Of a DNA stretch of 52,543 nt, positions 16,585 to 25,510 are shown piece after piece. The notes below the pieces were generated by a model. It was not told where the DNA came from and did no database searches. It saw nothing but the letters and a program-made list of their open reading frames with translations. The stretch comes from JAGDXO01 sp964541025. GTDB taxonomy: Archaea; Thermoplasmatota; Thermoplasmata; Thermoplasmatales; GCA-001856825. Position 1 is the stretch's first letter. The number at the start of each line of letters is the position of its first letter. A program made the translations under genes and the position numbers. The stretch spans positions 1 to 52,543 of the forward strand of contig CAZIOW010000007.1 in assembly GCA_964541025.1 (NCBI GenBank), written 5' to 3'.

Positions 16585-17025
16585 TTATTCAGATATTATA
16601 AAATCAACTGAATTTTCAATTTTCTTATGCGTTTCCATTATGCATATTCCATATATTATATTCAGACCAAGGTCCTGCGACATTTTTATCACTTCATCGC
16701 TCTCAGCGCCAAGTTGAAGCCAGACTACATTGGGGTTTATCTTTATCGATTGTTTAAGTACCTCCTTGGAAGCTTCCGGATTTCTGAAAATATCCACAAT
16801 ATCTATTTTTACTGTTTTCGGAATGTCTAATAATGACGGATAACATTTTCTTCCATAAATTTCACTGACTTGGGGGTTGACAGGTATTACATTGTACCCT
16901 TTGTCTATAAGATACTTGCCTACTTTATTTGAATCCCTGTCGGGGTTAGGTGACATTCCAACAACAGCGATGGTTTTACTATTCTCAAGTACCTTCTTTA
17001 TTTCTGATGGTTTGTTTATAATCAT
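16585..17025 (-). CDS. CoA-binding domain protein (YccU family)
   Basis: Single Rossmann-fold CoA-binding domain, 146 residues. AVVGMSPNPDRDSNKVGKYL (about 20-39) is the nucleotide loop, followed by VIPVNPQVSEIYGRKCYPSL and DIVDIFRNPEAS. The end contains VWLQLGAES, as in YccU. The biochemical role of this family is not settled. It is the last gene of a minus-strand run of threonine dehydrogenase, a 296-residue unknown and this gene, with only 20 bp between it and the unknown. Confidence 0.82.
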   Translation of the reverse strand: MIINKPSEIKKVLENSKTIAVVGMSPNPDRDSNKVGKYLIDKGYNVIPVNPQVSEIYGRKCYPSLLDIPKTVKIDIVDIFRNPEASKEVLKQSIKINPNVVWLQLGAESDEVIKMSQDLGLNIIYGICIMETHKKIENSVDFIISE

Positions 17026-17045
17026 AGCTTTAGATCAATATAACC

Positions 17046-17936
17046 TTAAAAATATTTTGTAATAATAAAGTCAATGATCTCCTTTATTTTTTCAAATGAA
17101 TCGAAGATTTCTTGAAGTGAAACATCACTTGAAAATGATACTGTATAAACGTATTTAGAATCAAAAACCTGCCAAATACCGGGTCCGCCATTTTGAATGG
17201 AGGCAAGCAAACCTCCATCAAAATTGACAAAAGTAAAAAAATTGCTCTCCCTCCTGAGTTTATAATACCCATGCATTATATTATCACTGGCAAGTGCAAC
17301 ATCGATCCAGAATACTTTCCTGAAGAATTCTTCTGTGAATATCATTATTACTTCATTGATTATTCCATCATATTCATGGATTCCGATGGAAGATGATTCC
17401 GATTCTCCTACTGATAATGGGTGTTCAGGATGTTTCCATTTCATCCTTGCAATACGCTCCTCCTCAAACCAAGATGTTTTCGCGTTCCTAGCAAAAAAAG
17501 ACCTCTCGTGAAAAGGGTAATTTCTGAATCTCTCATCTACGAAAATAGGACGGAGTGAATTGTTTAACTCCTTGAGATATAAACCACTGTTACTCTCGAT
17601 CTCGATCTGAGTCCCCATAGAAAAGCAGGAAGAAGCATCCATCCCCTTGTAATCCTTTCCGAGGAAAACTTTACCATTTATTCCTTCATAAACTTCAATG
17701 TTAGTATAAGATTCAACGAAAGATTTCATCAAGCTCTTCGGAAAGGAGGTATAGAACCAGTCAAGAAAGAACTCCTTTACCCGATACCTGACACCATTAT
17801 AATCGATAAAATATCTGAGGGTAGACCATTTTTCACCTTCATTTCTGAAAGAAACATCATAGATTTGAAATTCTGCGGGCAGATAGAAAAGGAAAGTGGA
17901 ATCTCTCTGCAAATACTTTAGCATCTCTTCTTTCAC
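17046..17936 (-). CDS. Hypothetical protein, 296 residues
   Basis: I do not recognise this protein. It is soluble, with no signal peptide or membrane helix, rich in aromatic residues (many Phe, Tyr, Trp) and in mixed strand/helix pattern. Landmarks are WSTLRYFIDYNGVRYRVKEF (about 37-56), a serine/cysteine stretch DASSCFSMGTQIEI near 100, and FDGGLLASIQNGGPGIWQVF near 243. It lies 41 bp after threonine dehydrogenase and 20 bp before the CoA-binding protein, so the three probably form one transcript. The link to threonine breakdown or CoA chemistry is contextual only. Confidence 0.75.
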   Translation of the reverse strand: MKEEMLKYLQRDSTFLFYLPAEFQIYDVSFRNEGEKWSTLRYFIDYNGVRYRVKEFFLDWFYTSFPKSLMKSFVESYTNIEVYEGINGKVFLGKDYKGMDASSCFSMGTQIEIESNSGLYLKELNNSLRPIFVDERFRNYPFHERSFFARNAKTSWFEEERIARMKWKHPEHPLSVGESESSSIGIHEYDGIINEVIMIFTEEFFRKVFWIDVALASDNIMHGYYKLRRESNFFTFVNFDGGLLASIQNGGPGIWQVFDSKYVYTVSFSSDVSLQEIFDSFEKIKEIIDFIITKYF

Positions 17937-17977
17937 GAAAAAAATATGTAAAATTTGAATAAAGTTTTATTTGTACC

Positions 17978-18910
17978 TTATCTTCCTTTAAGATTATATA
18001 TCATATCCTTTACCGTCTGGTCAAAGTTATAAGAAGGAGAAAATCCCCACTCTTTCTTTGCGGCTGAAGAGTCCAGAGACCATGGCCAGGAATCTGCTAT
18101 GTTCTGCCTGAAATCTGGGCTATAGTTAACAACGAATGATGGATAATACTCCTTCAGTTTAGATTCAAGTTCTGCAGGTGTAAAAGAAAATGAGCTAACA
18201 TTGAAATCTGTTCTATGCTTAAGGTTCTTTTCATCGGCCTCTGCCAGTTTCATAATTGCTTCCAGTGCATCTGGCATATACATCATGGGTAATTTTGAAT
18301 TCTGCCTTAGGAAACAACTGTAATTCTCTCCCTTCACAGCCTTAATTATCATCTCTATTGCGTAATCAGTTGTTCCTCCACCTGGCGGGGATTTATAGCT
18401 AAGTAATCCTGGATATCTGAGCCCCCTGACGTTTAATCCAAATCTCCTGTGAAAGTAATAACCAAGCTGTTCAGCCAGCACCTTTGTTATTCCATATATT
18501 GTTGTTGGTCTTGTAATAGTCTCTATTGGAACATTTTCTTTCGGAGTTTCAGGTCCGAACACTCCGATGGTGCTGGGAATCATTACAAGATTCACCTTAT
18601 TTTTCAAAGAGCTTTCAAGAATATTATGAAGCCCCTCTACATTGACCCTATATGCAAGCTCAGGATTATTCTCTCCACTTGCTGATAATATGGCCGCAAG
18701 ATGGAACACAGTATCAACTTTGTTCTTTTCTATTATAAGGTCAACAGAATCCCTTTGAGTTACATCGAGATATTTGAATCTTTTATCATTTATTTCCCTC
18801 AGGTCTGATGGAATTACCCTTTCATTCCCAAAAATGCTTGATAATAGAGGTACCAGTTCACTTCCGATCTGGCCACCAGCCCCAGTGACTAGAATTTTTT
18901 CGAATGTCAT
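17978..18910 (-). CDS. tdh: L-threonine 3-dehydrogenase, SDR (epimerase-like) type
   Basis: Oxidises L-threonine to 2-amino-3-ketobutyrate with NAD. The 310-residue extended SDR has the dinucleotide loop VTGAGGQIGSELVPLL (8-23), DLREI for the adenine ribose, the catalytic tyrosine and lysine in YGITKVLAE (about 139-147), and the block SPPGGGTTDYAIEMI (about 173-187), which is diagnostic for SDR-type threonine dehydrogenases; a close relative from Thermoplasma volcanium has been characterised. The neighbouring divergent gene encodes the enzyme for the next step. A TATA-like TTTATATTTT (minus strand, about 18931-18940) precedes the start. Confidence 0.92.
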   Translation of the reverse strand: MTFEKILVTGAGGQIGSELVPLLSSIFGNERVIPSDLREINDKRFKYLDVTQRDSVDLIIEKNKVDTVFHLAAILSASGENNPELAYRVNVEGLHNILESSLKNKVNLVMIPSTIGVFGPETPKENVPIETITRPTTIYGITKVLAEQLGYYFHRRFGLNVRGLRYPGLLSYKSPPGGGTTDYAIEMIIKAVKGENYSCFLRQNSKLPMMYMPDALEAIMKLAEADEKNLKHRTDFNVSSFSFTPAELESKLKEYYPSFVVNYSPDFRQNIADSWPWSLDSSAAKKEWGFSPSYNFDQTVKDMIYNLKGR

Positions 18911-19172
18911 ATAGCAGGAAAGTAAAGCGAAAAATATAAACCTATTCAGCTTTGGGGTCGGGATTGTAAACTATGAATTCCTTAATTAAATACCAGTGAA
19001 TATGCTTTAAAGGATTCTATGGAATTGCATTAAAAATTTTGAAAGAAAATTATTTCAAATATCATTGTGGGAAGAAGAAATGGCAAAAATAAGTATCAAA
19101 ATTTATTCTGGATTGTCCTGAATTTATTTTTTCCGCAAGGATTTCAAAATTCGACAAAATATTTGAGAAATA

Positions 19173-20366
19173 ATGCACTTAACCCATATGGGCAAGATGG
19201 ATTGGATTGATGATGAGTTAAAATTATTAAAAGAAAGCGGCCGTTATGTCCCAATAAGGATTCTGGAAAGTTCTCAGGGTGCATGGGTGAAAATTGATGG
19301 AAAAAAGGTGTTGAATTTATGTTCAAACAATTACCTTGGCCTTGCTAATCATCCTGAAGTCAAGAAAGCCATGGCAGATGCCATTCAGTATTATGGAGTA
19401 GGCGCTGGTGCTGTCAGGAGCATTGCCGGTACAATGGATATACATATTAAATTGGAAGAGAAAATTGCCAGATTCAAGCACATGGAAAATTCACTCGTTT
19501 ACCAGGGGGGCCTACTGGCCAATCTTGGAACAATTCCTGCACTTGTAAATAAGGATGATGTGATATTCAGTGAGGAATTGAATCACGCAAGCATTATTGA
19601 TGGTGTCAGGCTAAGCTCAGCCAAGAGAGTGGTATTTTCTCACCTCTCTTCCGAAGATCTTGAAAAGCAGCTAAAACAGGAAAGGGAATCAGGAAAGAAA
19701 GCACTTATAGTCACAGATGGAGTTTTCAGTATGGATGGGGATATTGCCCCCCTTCCAGAAATTTCTGAGCTGGGGGAAAAGTATGATGCAATGGTATATG
19801 TGGACGATGCCCACGGTGAGGGTGTTCTTGGTGATCATGGCAGGGGCATTGTGGACCATTTCAAGCTTGTTGATAAAGTCGACATTGAAATGGGAACATT
19901 CTCAAAGGCAATAGGAGTGATGGGAGGTTTTGTGGCTGGAAGCAATGAATTGATAGATTACTTAAAGCAGAAGGCAAGACCATTCCTTTTCAGCTCCGCC
20001 CTGAATCCAGGAGAGGTTGCAGCAATTTTGAAGAGTATTGAGATTATGGAAAATGACGATTCACTTCTCAGGAAACTGTGGGATAATGCAGAAAGGCTCA
20101 AGGCAGGTCTCAAGGATCTGGGATTCAACACAGGTCACAGTAAAACACCAATTACCCCTGTGATCATTGGTGAGGAGAGGAATGCTGTGGAATTCAGCAA
20201 AACACTTTATGAAGAGGGAATATTTGCTTCCCCTATAGTTTATCCTACAGTTGCAAAAGGTACTGCAAGGATAAGACTTATGCCATCTGCTGTCCACAGT
20301 GAAGGGGACATAAAATTTGCAATAGACAAATTTGAATCAATAGGAAAGAAGATGAAATTGATCTAA
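19173..20366 (+). CDS. kbl: Glycine C-acetyltransferase (2-amino-3-ketobutyrate CoA ligase)
   Basis: PLP enzyme that cleaves 2-amino-3-ketobutyrate with CoA to glycine and acetyl-CoA. About 397 residues. Visible are LCSNNYLGLANHPEVKKAM (near 49), FSEELNHASIIDGVRLS (near 130), VDDAHGEGVLGDHGRG (about 210-225) and the PLP lysine in GTFSKAIGVMGGF (about 246-258). Other alpha-oxoamine synthases look similar, but divergence from threonine dehydrogenase favours KBL. Met at 19188 or 19197 are possible later starts. It is the head of a run with FTCD, Fhs and threonine dehydratase. Confidence 0.92.
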   Translation: MHLTHMGKMDWIDDELKLLKESGRYVPIRILESSQGAWVKIDGKKVLNLCSNNYLGLANHPEVKKAMADAIQYYGVGAGAVRSIAGTMDIHIKLEEKIARFKHMENSLVYQGGLLANLGTIPALVNKDDVIFSEELNHASIIDGVRLSSAKRVVFSHLSSEDLEKQLKQERESGKKALIVTDGVFSMDGDIAPLPEISELGEKYDAMVYVDDAHGEGVLGDHGRGIVDHFKLVDKVDIEMGTFSKAIGVMGGFVAGSNELIDYLKQKARPFLFSSALNPGEVAAILKSIEIMENDDSLLRKLWDNAERLKAGLKDLGFNTGHSKTPITPVIIGEERNAVEFSKTLYEEGIFASPIVYPTVAKGTARIRLMPSAVHSEGDIKFAIDKFESIGKKMKLI

Positions 20367-20377
20367 AAGGTGAGAAA

Positions 20378-21895
20378 ATGAGTTTAGTTGAATGTGTACC
20401 AAATTTCAGCGAAGGTAGAAACAGGGATAACATGGATAAAATACTGAGTGCAATTAAAAATTATCCTATAGATATAATAGATGTGGAGATGAATTCTGAC
20501 CATAACAGGTCTGTGATAACTCTTGTTGGCGATGGAAGTGTGATGCTTGATGCAATGTTTGACGCCATAAAGGTTGCATCAAAGATAATTAACATGGAGG
20601 AGCATAAGGGCGAACATCCCAGATTCGGAGCTACAGATGTTGTTCCATTCATTCCTCTGATGGACACAAAAATGGAATACTGCATAGATCTTGCTAAAAA
20701 ACTGGGAGAAAAGGTTGGAAGGGAACTCAATATTCCTGTGTACCTTTATGCTGAAGCTGCAACAAAGGATTTCAGGAAGGATCTTCCAAATATAAGGAAT
20801 GAAAAAATGCAGTACGAACAGCTCAAGGAAGCTATAAAATCAAGCGAGAATTATGTGCCTGACTTTGGACCGACTGAGCTTGGAAGTGCAGGTGCCACAA
20901 TCATTGGAGCCAGGGAATTTCTGATTGCGTTCAATGTAGACCTGAAAACTGACAATCTAAGGGCAACAAAGGAAATTGCAAGAAGGGTGAGGGAAAAGAC
21001 AGGAGGATTGAGGAATGTCAGGGCTCTTGGTTTCAATCTCAAGGAGACAGGGGAAACACAGGTTTCAATGAACCTGATAAATTTTAAGGAAACACCAATA
21101 CCGCAGGTTTATGAATTTGTGAAGAGGGAGGCGGAGTCCAGAGGATTGAATGTTTCAAGGACAGAACTTGTGGGTGTGGTTCCGGAAGAAGCTCTCGAGG
21201 AAATATATAGATTCTACCTGAGGAATTATGACTTCAAAATTGATCAGATATTGGAAAGAAAAATGCTTTCCAATTTCAGGAATGATAGCCTGAGGAATTA
21301 CCTGGAGGAACTCTCTAGCGACAAGCCAGCTCCAGGAGGGGGATCGGCAAGTGGAATAGTAGGTGCAATGGGTGCTGCGCTTGTCTCCATGGTGGCAGGT
21401 CTGACAATAGGAAAGAAGGGATATGAGAGCAAGACACAAGATATGATAAATATAAGGGAAGAGGCCAAAAACATCATGTGGAAACTCTATAGGCAGGCAG
21501 GAAGGGACACAGAGGCATACAACAATCTGACAAAGGCCTTGTCAATGCCAAAGAATACTCCAGAGGAGAAGGAAAGGAGGACAAAGACAGTGCAGGAGAT
21601 GCTGAAGGCTGCCACTGATGTTCCATGGGAAACTGCGAACCTCGCAGCATCTTTGATGGACAGAACCTTGTATCTTGTTAATGAGGGTAATAAAAATGCC
21701 ATTTCAGATGTTTACTGTGCTGCAATGTTCCTCAAGTCATCAGTCGATGGTTCACTTCAGAACGTGAAGATAAATCTTGGGTTGATCAAGGACCCTGATT
21801 TTGTGAACGAGTACAAGAAGAAGATGCACGATCTGGCATCCCAGACAGATGATAAAATAGATAAAATAAGTCAAATTATGTGGAATGATCTATGA
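20378..21895 (+). CDS. Bifunctional glutamate formiminotransferase / formimino-THF cyclodeaminase
   Basis: 505-residue fusion. The N-terminal transferase (about 1-300) starts with the family's LVECVPNFSEGRNRDNMDKI and has GEHPRFGATDVVPFIPL near 80, containing the catalytic His. The C-terminal cyclodeaminase (about 305-505) has the glycine loop APGGGSASGIVGAMGAALVS near 316. Together they move a formimino group to tetrahydrofolate and release ammonia, giving methenyl-THF. It lies 11 bp after kbl, with SD AGGTGA. In histidine breakdown the donor is formiminoglutamate, but no hut genes are in the window, so the donor here is unproved. Confidence 0.92.
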   Translation: MSLVECVPNFSEGRNRDNMDKILSAIKNYPIDIIDVEMNSDHNRSVITLVGDGSVMLDAMFDAIKVASKIINMEEHKGEHPRFGATDVVPFIPLMDTKMEYCIDLAKKLGEKVGRELNIPVYLYAEAATKDFRKDLPNIRNEKMQYEQLKEAIKSSENYVPDFGPTELGSAGATIIGAREFLIAFNVDLKTDNLRATKEIARRVREKTGGLRNVRALGFNLKETGETQVSMNLINFKETPIPQVYEFVKREAESRGLNVSRTELVGVVPEEALEEIYRFYLRNYDFKIDQILERKMLSNFRNDSLRNYLEELSSDKPAPGGGSASGIVGAMGAALVSMVAGLTIGKKGYESKTQDMINIREEAKNIMWKLYRQAGRDTEAYNNLTKALSMPKNTPEEKERRTKTVQEMLKAATDVPWETANLAASLMDRTLYLVNEGNKNAISDVYCAAMFLKSSVDGSLQNVKINLGLIKDPDFVNEYKKKMHDLASQTDDKIDKISQIMWNDL

Positions 21896-21907
21896 AAGGT
21901 GAGAGAA

Positions 21908-23533
21908 ATGAGAAATATTAAGGAAATAGCTGATGAAATAGGAATTAAGGATGAGGAAATTGAACTATATGGAAATTATATGGCTAAAGTTAGTCCCAAG
22001 ATTCTGAAAAGGCTGGGCAGTAAAAAAGATGGTAAACTTATTCTTGTCACTGCTATAAATCCAACATCTGCAGGAGAAGGGAAAACCACCACAACTATTG
22101 CACTCTCTCAAGGGATGAAGAAACTAGGCAAGAATGTAATGATAACTCTGAGGGAACCATCTCTTGGACCGAACTTTGGAGTTAAGGGAGGAGGAACTGG
22201 GGGAGGAAAGTGCCAGGTTCTTCCATCAGATGAAATAAATCTTAATTTTACAGGTGATTTCCCGGCTATTTCAGCTGCCCATAATCTGCTTTCAGCCCTT
22301 ATAAATAATCATATATTTCAGGGGAATGAGCTTGGAATTGATGTTAGAAAAATAAACTGGAAAAGAACAATAGATATGAATGACAGGTCTCTTAGACAGA
22401 TAATAGTAGGAATGGGTGAGGCTGGCGGTGCACTTGCGGAAGACACATTTTTAATAACACCTGCTTCTGAAATAATGGCAATAATGGGTTTTGCTGAAAA
22501 TTACACTGACTTGAAGAATATGCTTTCTAAGATAACAATTGGGTATACAAAGGAGGGAAAGAGACTCACAGCAGGAGATCTCAAGGCCCAGGGAGCAATG
22601 GCAGCTCTTCTTAAAAATGCTATAAAGCCTAATCTTGTTCAGACAACCGAGGGGGTACCTGCATTCGTTCATATTGGTCCATTTGGGAATATTGCTCACG
22701 GGCACAACAGTACTATAGCGGATAAAATAGCCCTCAAGCTGGCAGATTACGTTATAACAGAGGCTGGTTTTGGCTCTGATCTTGGAGCACAGAAATTCTT
22801 GGATATTGTAACAAGAAGGGCCGGATACAAACCGGACCTTGCAGTCATTGTTATCACAATAAAAGCACTGAAACATCACGGAGGAATGAAGAAGGGGGAG
22901 GATGGAATTGAATTCCTCAGGAAAGGCATGGACAACCTGTATTTCCACATAGAAAATATGAAAAGATACGGAGTTCCAGTAGTTCTTTCACTCAACAGGT
23001 TCAAAGATGATAAGGATGAGGAAGTGCAATTCCTGAGGGAAGATCTTGCAAAAAGAGGGCTAAGGATGGAGATCAATGAAGGTTATATGAAAGGTGGAGA
23101 CGGAGCAACGGATCTTGCAAGAAGCGTAGTGGAAACCATTGAAAAGAATAAGGTTGAAAAAATAAATTATTCATATGATGAAAAAGACCCCGTGAAAACT
23201 AAGATAGAAAACATTGCAAAGAAGGTATACGGTGCAAAGAATGTAGAATATTCCAAAAAGGCGCTTTCTGTCCTTAAACAGATAAGGGAGAACAATCTGG
23301 AATACCTGGATGTATGCATGGCAAAGAATCAGTATTCAATAACGGATGATCAGACAAAATTGGGATGGCCAAAGGATTTTACAATAAAGATTCAGGATAT
23401 AATGCTATCAACTGGCGTGGGATTTGCAGTTCCCCTTCTTGGTGAAATAATGACCATGCCTGGTCTACCAAAGCACCCCATTTCGGAAGAAGTGGACATT
23501 GATGACGAAGGAAACATTACCGGACTACTCTGA
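21908..23533 (+). CDS. fhs: Formate-tetrahydrofolate ligase
   Basis: Interconverts formate, ATP and THF with 10-formyl-THF, ADP and phosphate. 541 residues when started at ATG 21908; GTG 21899 would add three residues, but GGTGA there serves better as ribosome-binding site. The P-loop region TAINPTSAGEGKTTTTIALS (about 50-69) and ITLREPSLGPNFGVKGGGTG (about 79-98) are intact, as is HGGMKKGEDG near 319. It begins 12 bp after the FTCD stop. Running toward formate it could make ATP from the one-carbon unit produced by FTCD, via a cyclohydrolase not encoded here. Confidence 0.95.
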   Translation: MRNIKEIADEIGIKDEEIELYGNYMAKVSPKILKRLGSKKDGKLILVTAINPTSAGEGKTTTTIALSQGMKKLGKNVMITLREPSLGPNFGVKGGGTGGGKCQVLPSDEINLNFTGDFPAISAAHNLLSALINNHIFQGNELGIDVRKINWKRTIDMNDRSLRQIIVGMGEAGGALAEDTFLITPASEIMAIMGFAENYTDLKNMLSKITIGYTKEGKRLTAGDLKAQGAMAALLKNAIKPNLVQTTEGVPAFVHIGPFGNIAHGHNSTIADKIALKLADYVITEAGFGSDLGAQKFLDIVTRRAGYKPDLAVIVITIKALKHHGGMKKGEDGIEFLRKGMDNLYFHIENMKRYGVPVVLSLNRFKDDKDEEVQFLREDLAKRGLRMEINEGYMKGGDGATDLARSVVETIEKNKVEKINYSYDEKDPVKTKIENIAKKVYGAKNVEYSKKALSVLKQIRENNLEYLDVCMAKNQYSITDDQTKLGWPKDFTIKIQDIMLSTGVGFAVPLLGEIMTMPGLPKHPISEEVDIDDEGNITGLL

Positions 23534-24740
23534 AGAGATAAGCTGCAGGGACGTGGAAGAGGCAAATGACATACTCAGGGGTGTCATAAAAGATACCCCT
23601 ATGGAAAAATCTAGATCGCTATCAGAAATAACCGGAGGGGAAATATTCCTTAAACTTGAAAATCTCCAGAGGGGAGGATCCTTCAAAATAAGAGGTGCCT
23701 ACAATCTTCTTTACCATACAAAAAAAGATGTTGTCGCTGCAAGCGCGGGAAACCATTCGCAGGGAGTGGCACTTGCTTCTTCATTGCTGGGGCTGAAATC
23801 TTTAATTGTCATGCCAGAGTTCGCACCTCCTATAAAGGTGGCTGCAACCAGGGGCTACGGTGGAGATGTTCTGCTTTATGGAAAGACATTTGATGAATCC
23901 ACAGAAAAGGCAAGGGAAATAGCCGTTGAACAAGGTAGAATTTTCGCCCATGCATTTGACAATCCATATGTGATTTCTGGTCAGGGGACAATAGGTCTTG
24001 AGATAATGGAGAAAATGAGTGACTTAGATTACGTAATAATACCTATTGGAGGGGGAGGCTTAATATCTGGAATATCTCTTTATCTGAGAAAGAAAGGATT
24101 CAAGGGAAAAATAATAGGCGTTGAATCTGAAAAGGCTGCATCAATGAAGGAATCTTTCATCAAAGGAGTACCTGTGAAGCTGGAATCAATCTCCACGATT
24201 GCGGACGGGATAGCAATAAAATCTCCATCATTAAGGACTTATTCCATTGTAAAGAAATACGTTGATGAGATAGTGACAGTCACGGACGATGAAATATCAT
24301 CTGCAATGTTCACTCTTCTTGAAAGAGGAAAGATTGTTGCCGAACCGGCAGGGGCTGTTTCCGTGGCTGCAATCACAACAGGAAAGATAGATGTGAAGGG
24401 TAAAAAGGTCCTGTCGCTGATCTCAGGAGGGAATGTAGACATGACCCTGCTGACGCAAATAATAGAGAACAACCTTATAGACCTTGGAAGGGAATTCACA
24501 ATGACCATTCTTATGGACAACAGGCCGGGAGAATTGAGGAAGGCCATGGACCTTTTCTCCAGTATGAAATTGAATGTAGAAGAATTGAATTCAGAACTGT
24601 TTGGCGCAGACATATGCGTTGGCAAGCAGAAGATATCACTTAGGCTTAAAATTTACGGAAATGAGGACCTTGCAAAGATAAGAAAAACATTTGATCTGTA
24701 CGGTTTCAAAATACTGGATATTAAAGGAGTTAATTTTTAA
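23502..24740 (+). CDS. Threonine dehydratase (serine/threonine deaminase) with ACT domain
   Basis: PLP enzyme converting threonine to 2-oxobutyrate and ammonia. About 412 residues. The PLP lysine is in GGSFKIRGAYN (about 58-68), ASAGNHSQGVALAS follows, and the phosphate loop is GGGGLISG near 178. The last about 80 residues (EFTMTILMDNRPGELRKAMD and onward) look like an ACT regulatory domain, as in catabolic deaminases. ATG 23502 overlaps the end of fhs by 32 bases in another frame; the first plausible internal ATG is far into the conserved region, so the overlap seems real. GAAGAAGTGGA upstream may be its ribosome-binding site. Confidence 0.9.
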   Translation: MTKETLPDYSEEISCRDVEEANDILRGVIKDTPMEKSRSLSEITGGEIFLKLENLQRGGSFKIRGAYNLLYHTKKDVVAASAGNHSQGVALASSLLGLKSLIVMPEFAPPIKVAATRGYGGDVLLYGKTFDESTEKAREIAVEQGRIFAHAFDNPYVISGQGTIGLEIMEKMSDLDYVIIPIGGGGLISGISLYLRKKGFKGKIIGVESEKAASMKESFIKGVPVKLESISTIADGIAIKSPSLRTYSIVKKYVDEIVTVTDDEISSAMFTLLERGKIVAEPAGAVSVAAITTGKIDVKGKKVLSLISGGNVDMTLLTQIIENNLIDLGREFTMTILMDNRPGELRKAMDLFSSMKLNVEELNSELFGADICVGKQKISLRLKIYGNEDLAKIRKTFDLYGFKILDIKGVNF

Positions 24741-24960
24741 TTTTCCCCGGATTTAACAAGGAAAATCATTATCAGATCCTCTGACCTATCCGGGGATATG
24801 GGATTTTTTCTGGCCTTGCTATCATTTCCGGGTGACACGCCCAAATTCTACAAGGGGCCCAAAAATCCCTATCGTTCCCCGTCGTCCAGGACATCTCATT
24901 AATCGAAGCCTATTCCATAGGGAACTCGTAGGAGTAATTGAATTCTTATTTAAAGATTTG
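24741..24960. ncRNA. Candidate structured non-coding RNA, strand unresolved
   Basis: This gene-free interval is visibly richer in G and C than other spacers here and contains nested complementary segments. TCCCCGGAT (24744-24752) pairs with ATCCGGGGA (24788-24796) around the hairpin TCAGA/TCTGA (24772-24784). GGGATTTTT (24800-24808) pairs with AAAAATCCC (24861-24869), continued inward by CCTTG/CAAGG (24814-24818 with 24851-24855) and a hairpin GGGTG/CGCCC (24830-24842). GTTCCC (24874-24879) pairs with GGGAAC (24920-24925). On the minus strand TTTAAATA (24947-24954) would place transcription start near 24924, but the one wobble pair (U-G on plus, A-C on minus) favours the plus strand. I saw no RNase P or SRP core motifs. 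Confidence 0.5.
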
Positions 24961-24975
24961 GCGTATATACTGAAA

Positions 24976-25410
24976 TTATTTTCTTTTATCGTATCTTGAA
25001 ACTATTCTGCTGGTAAGGCCTCCTCTTGCCCGGAATTCTCCTATAACCATTGCAAATTTTGGATCTGAGAATTTCACTATGTCATCAAGAATTTTATTGA
25101 CCGCATTCTCCTGAAAAATTCCCACATTCCTGTAAGAATTCAGATAAAGTTTCAGTGATTTCAGTTCTATCAATTTAACATCAGGTATGTAATTTATGGT
25201 GATCTTAGCAAAATCAGGGAGACCGGTTTTAGGGCAAATTGATGTGAATTCCTCACTGGTGATTGATATGACGGTATCCCTTTCACTGTAAGCAAAATTA
25301 ACAACATCTATCTCCCCTATCTCCAGATTCTTTATATCATCCTGTAGGCCCTCGTATGATGATTCCTTTGACCTTTTTATGTTATTCATTGCAAGGAATA
25401 TTTTATTCAA
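24976..25410 (-). CDS. queF: QueF-family 7-cyano-7-deazaguanine (preQ0) reductase
   Basis: Member of the QueF nitrile reductase family within the T-fold group, 144 residues, the size of the single-domain class. The catalytic cysteine is Cys59 in EEFTSICPKTGLPDFAKI with Asp66, and the QueF-specific motif ELKSLKLYLNSYRN is intact (82-95). The histidine before the active-site glutamate in many bacterial enzymes is Gln100 here (FQEN). QueF makes preQ1 for queuosine; QueF-like relatives in crenarchaea instead amidate preQ0 in tRNA to archaeosine and have lost NADPH-binding features. The intact motif favours true reductase activity, but assay is needed. A bacterial-type TGT at 37301 is a natural partner. 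Confidence 0.87.
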   Translation of the reverse strand: MNKIFLAMNNIKRSKESSYEGLQDDIKNLEIGEIDVVNFAYSERDTVISITSEEFTSICPKTGLPDFAKITINYIPDVKLIELKSLKLYLNSYRNVGIFQENAVNKILDDIVKFSDPKFAMVIGEFRARGGLTSRIVSRYDKRK

Positions 25411-25510
25411 ATAGATTAAATTTGGTAATTCGCATAAGAAATATCAGTGGATGAAGAAATAATATAATTAGAAAGGAAAAATTATTGAATGAAAATTGAA
25501 TGGGAAAACA

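Noticed and set aside
24741..24960. RNase P RNA or SRP RNA as identity of the structured spacer
   Set aside because: I could not find the GAGGAAAGUC-type or GGAAG/AGCA core motifs on either strand, so I left the RNA unnamed.
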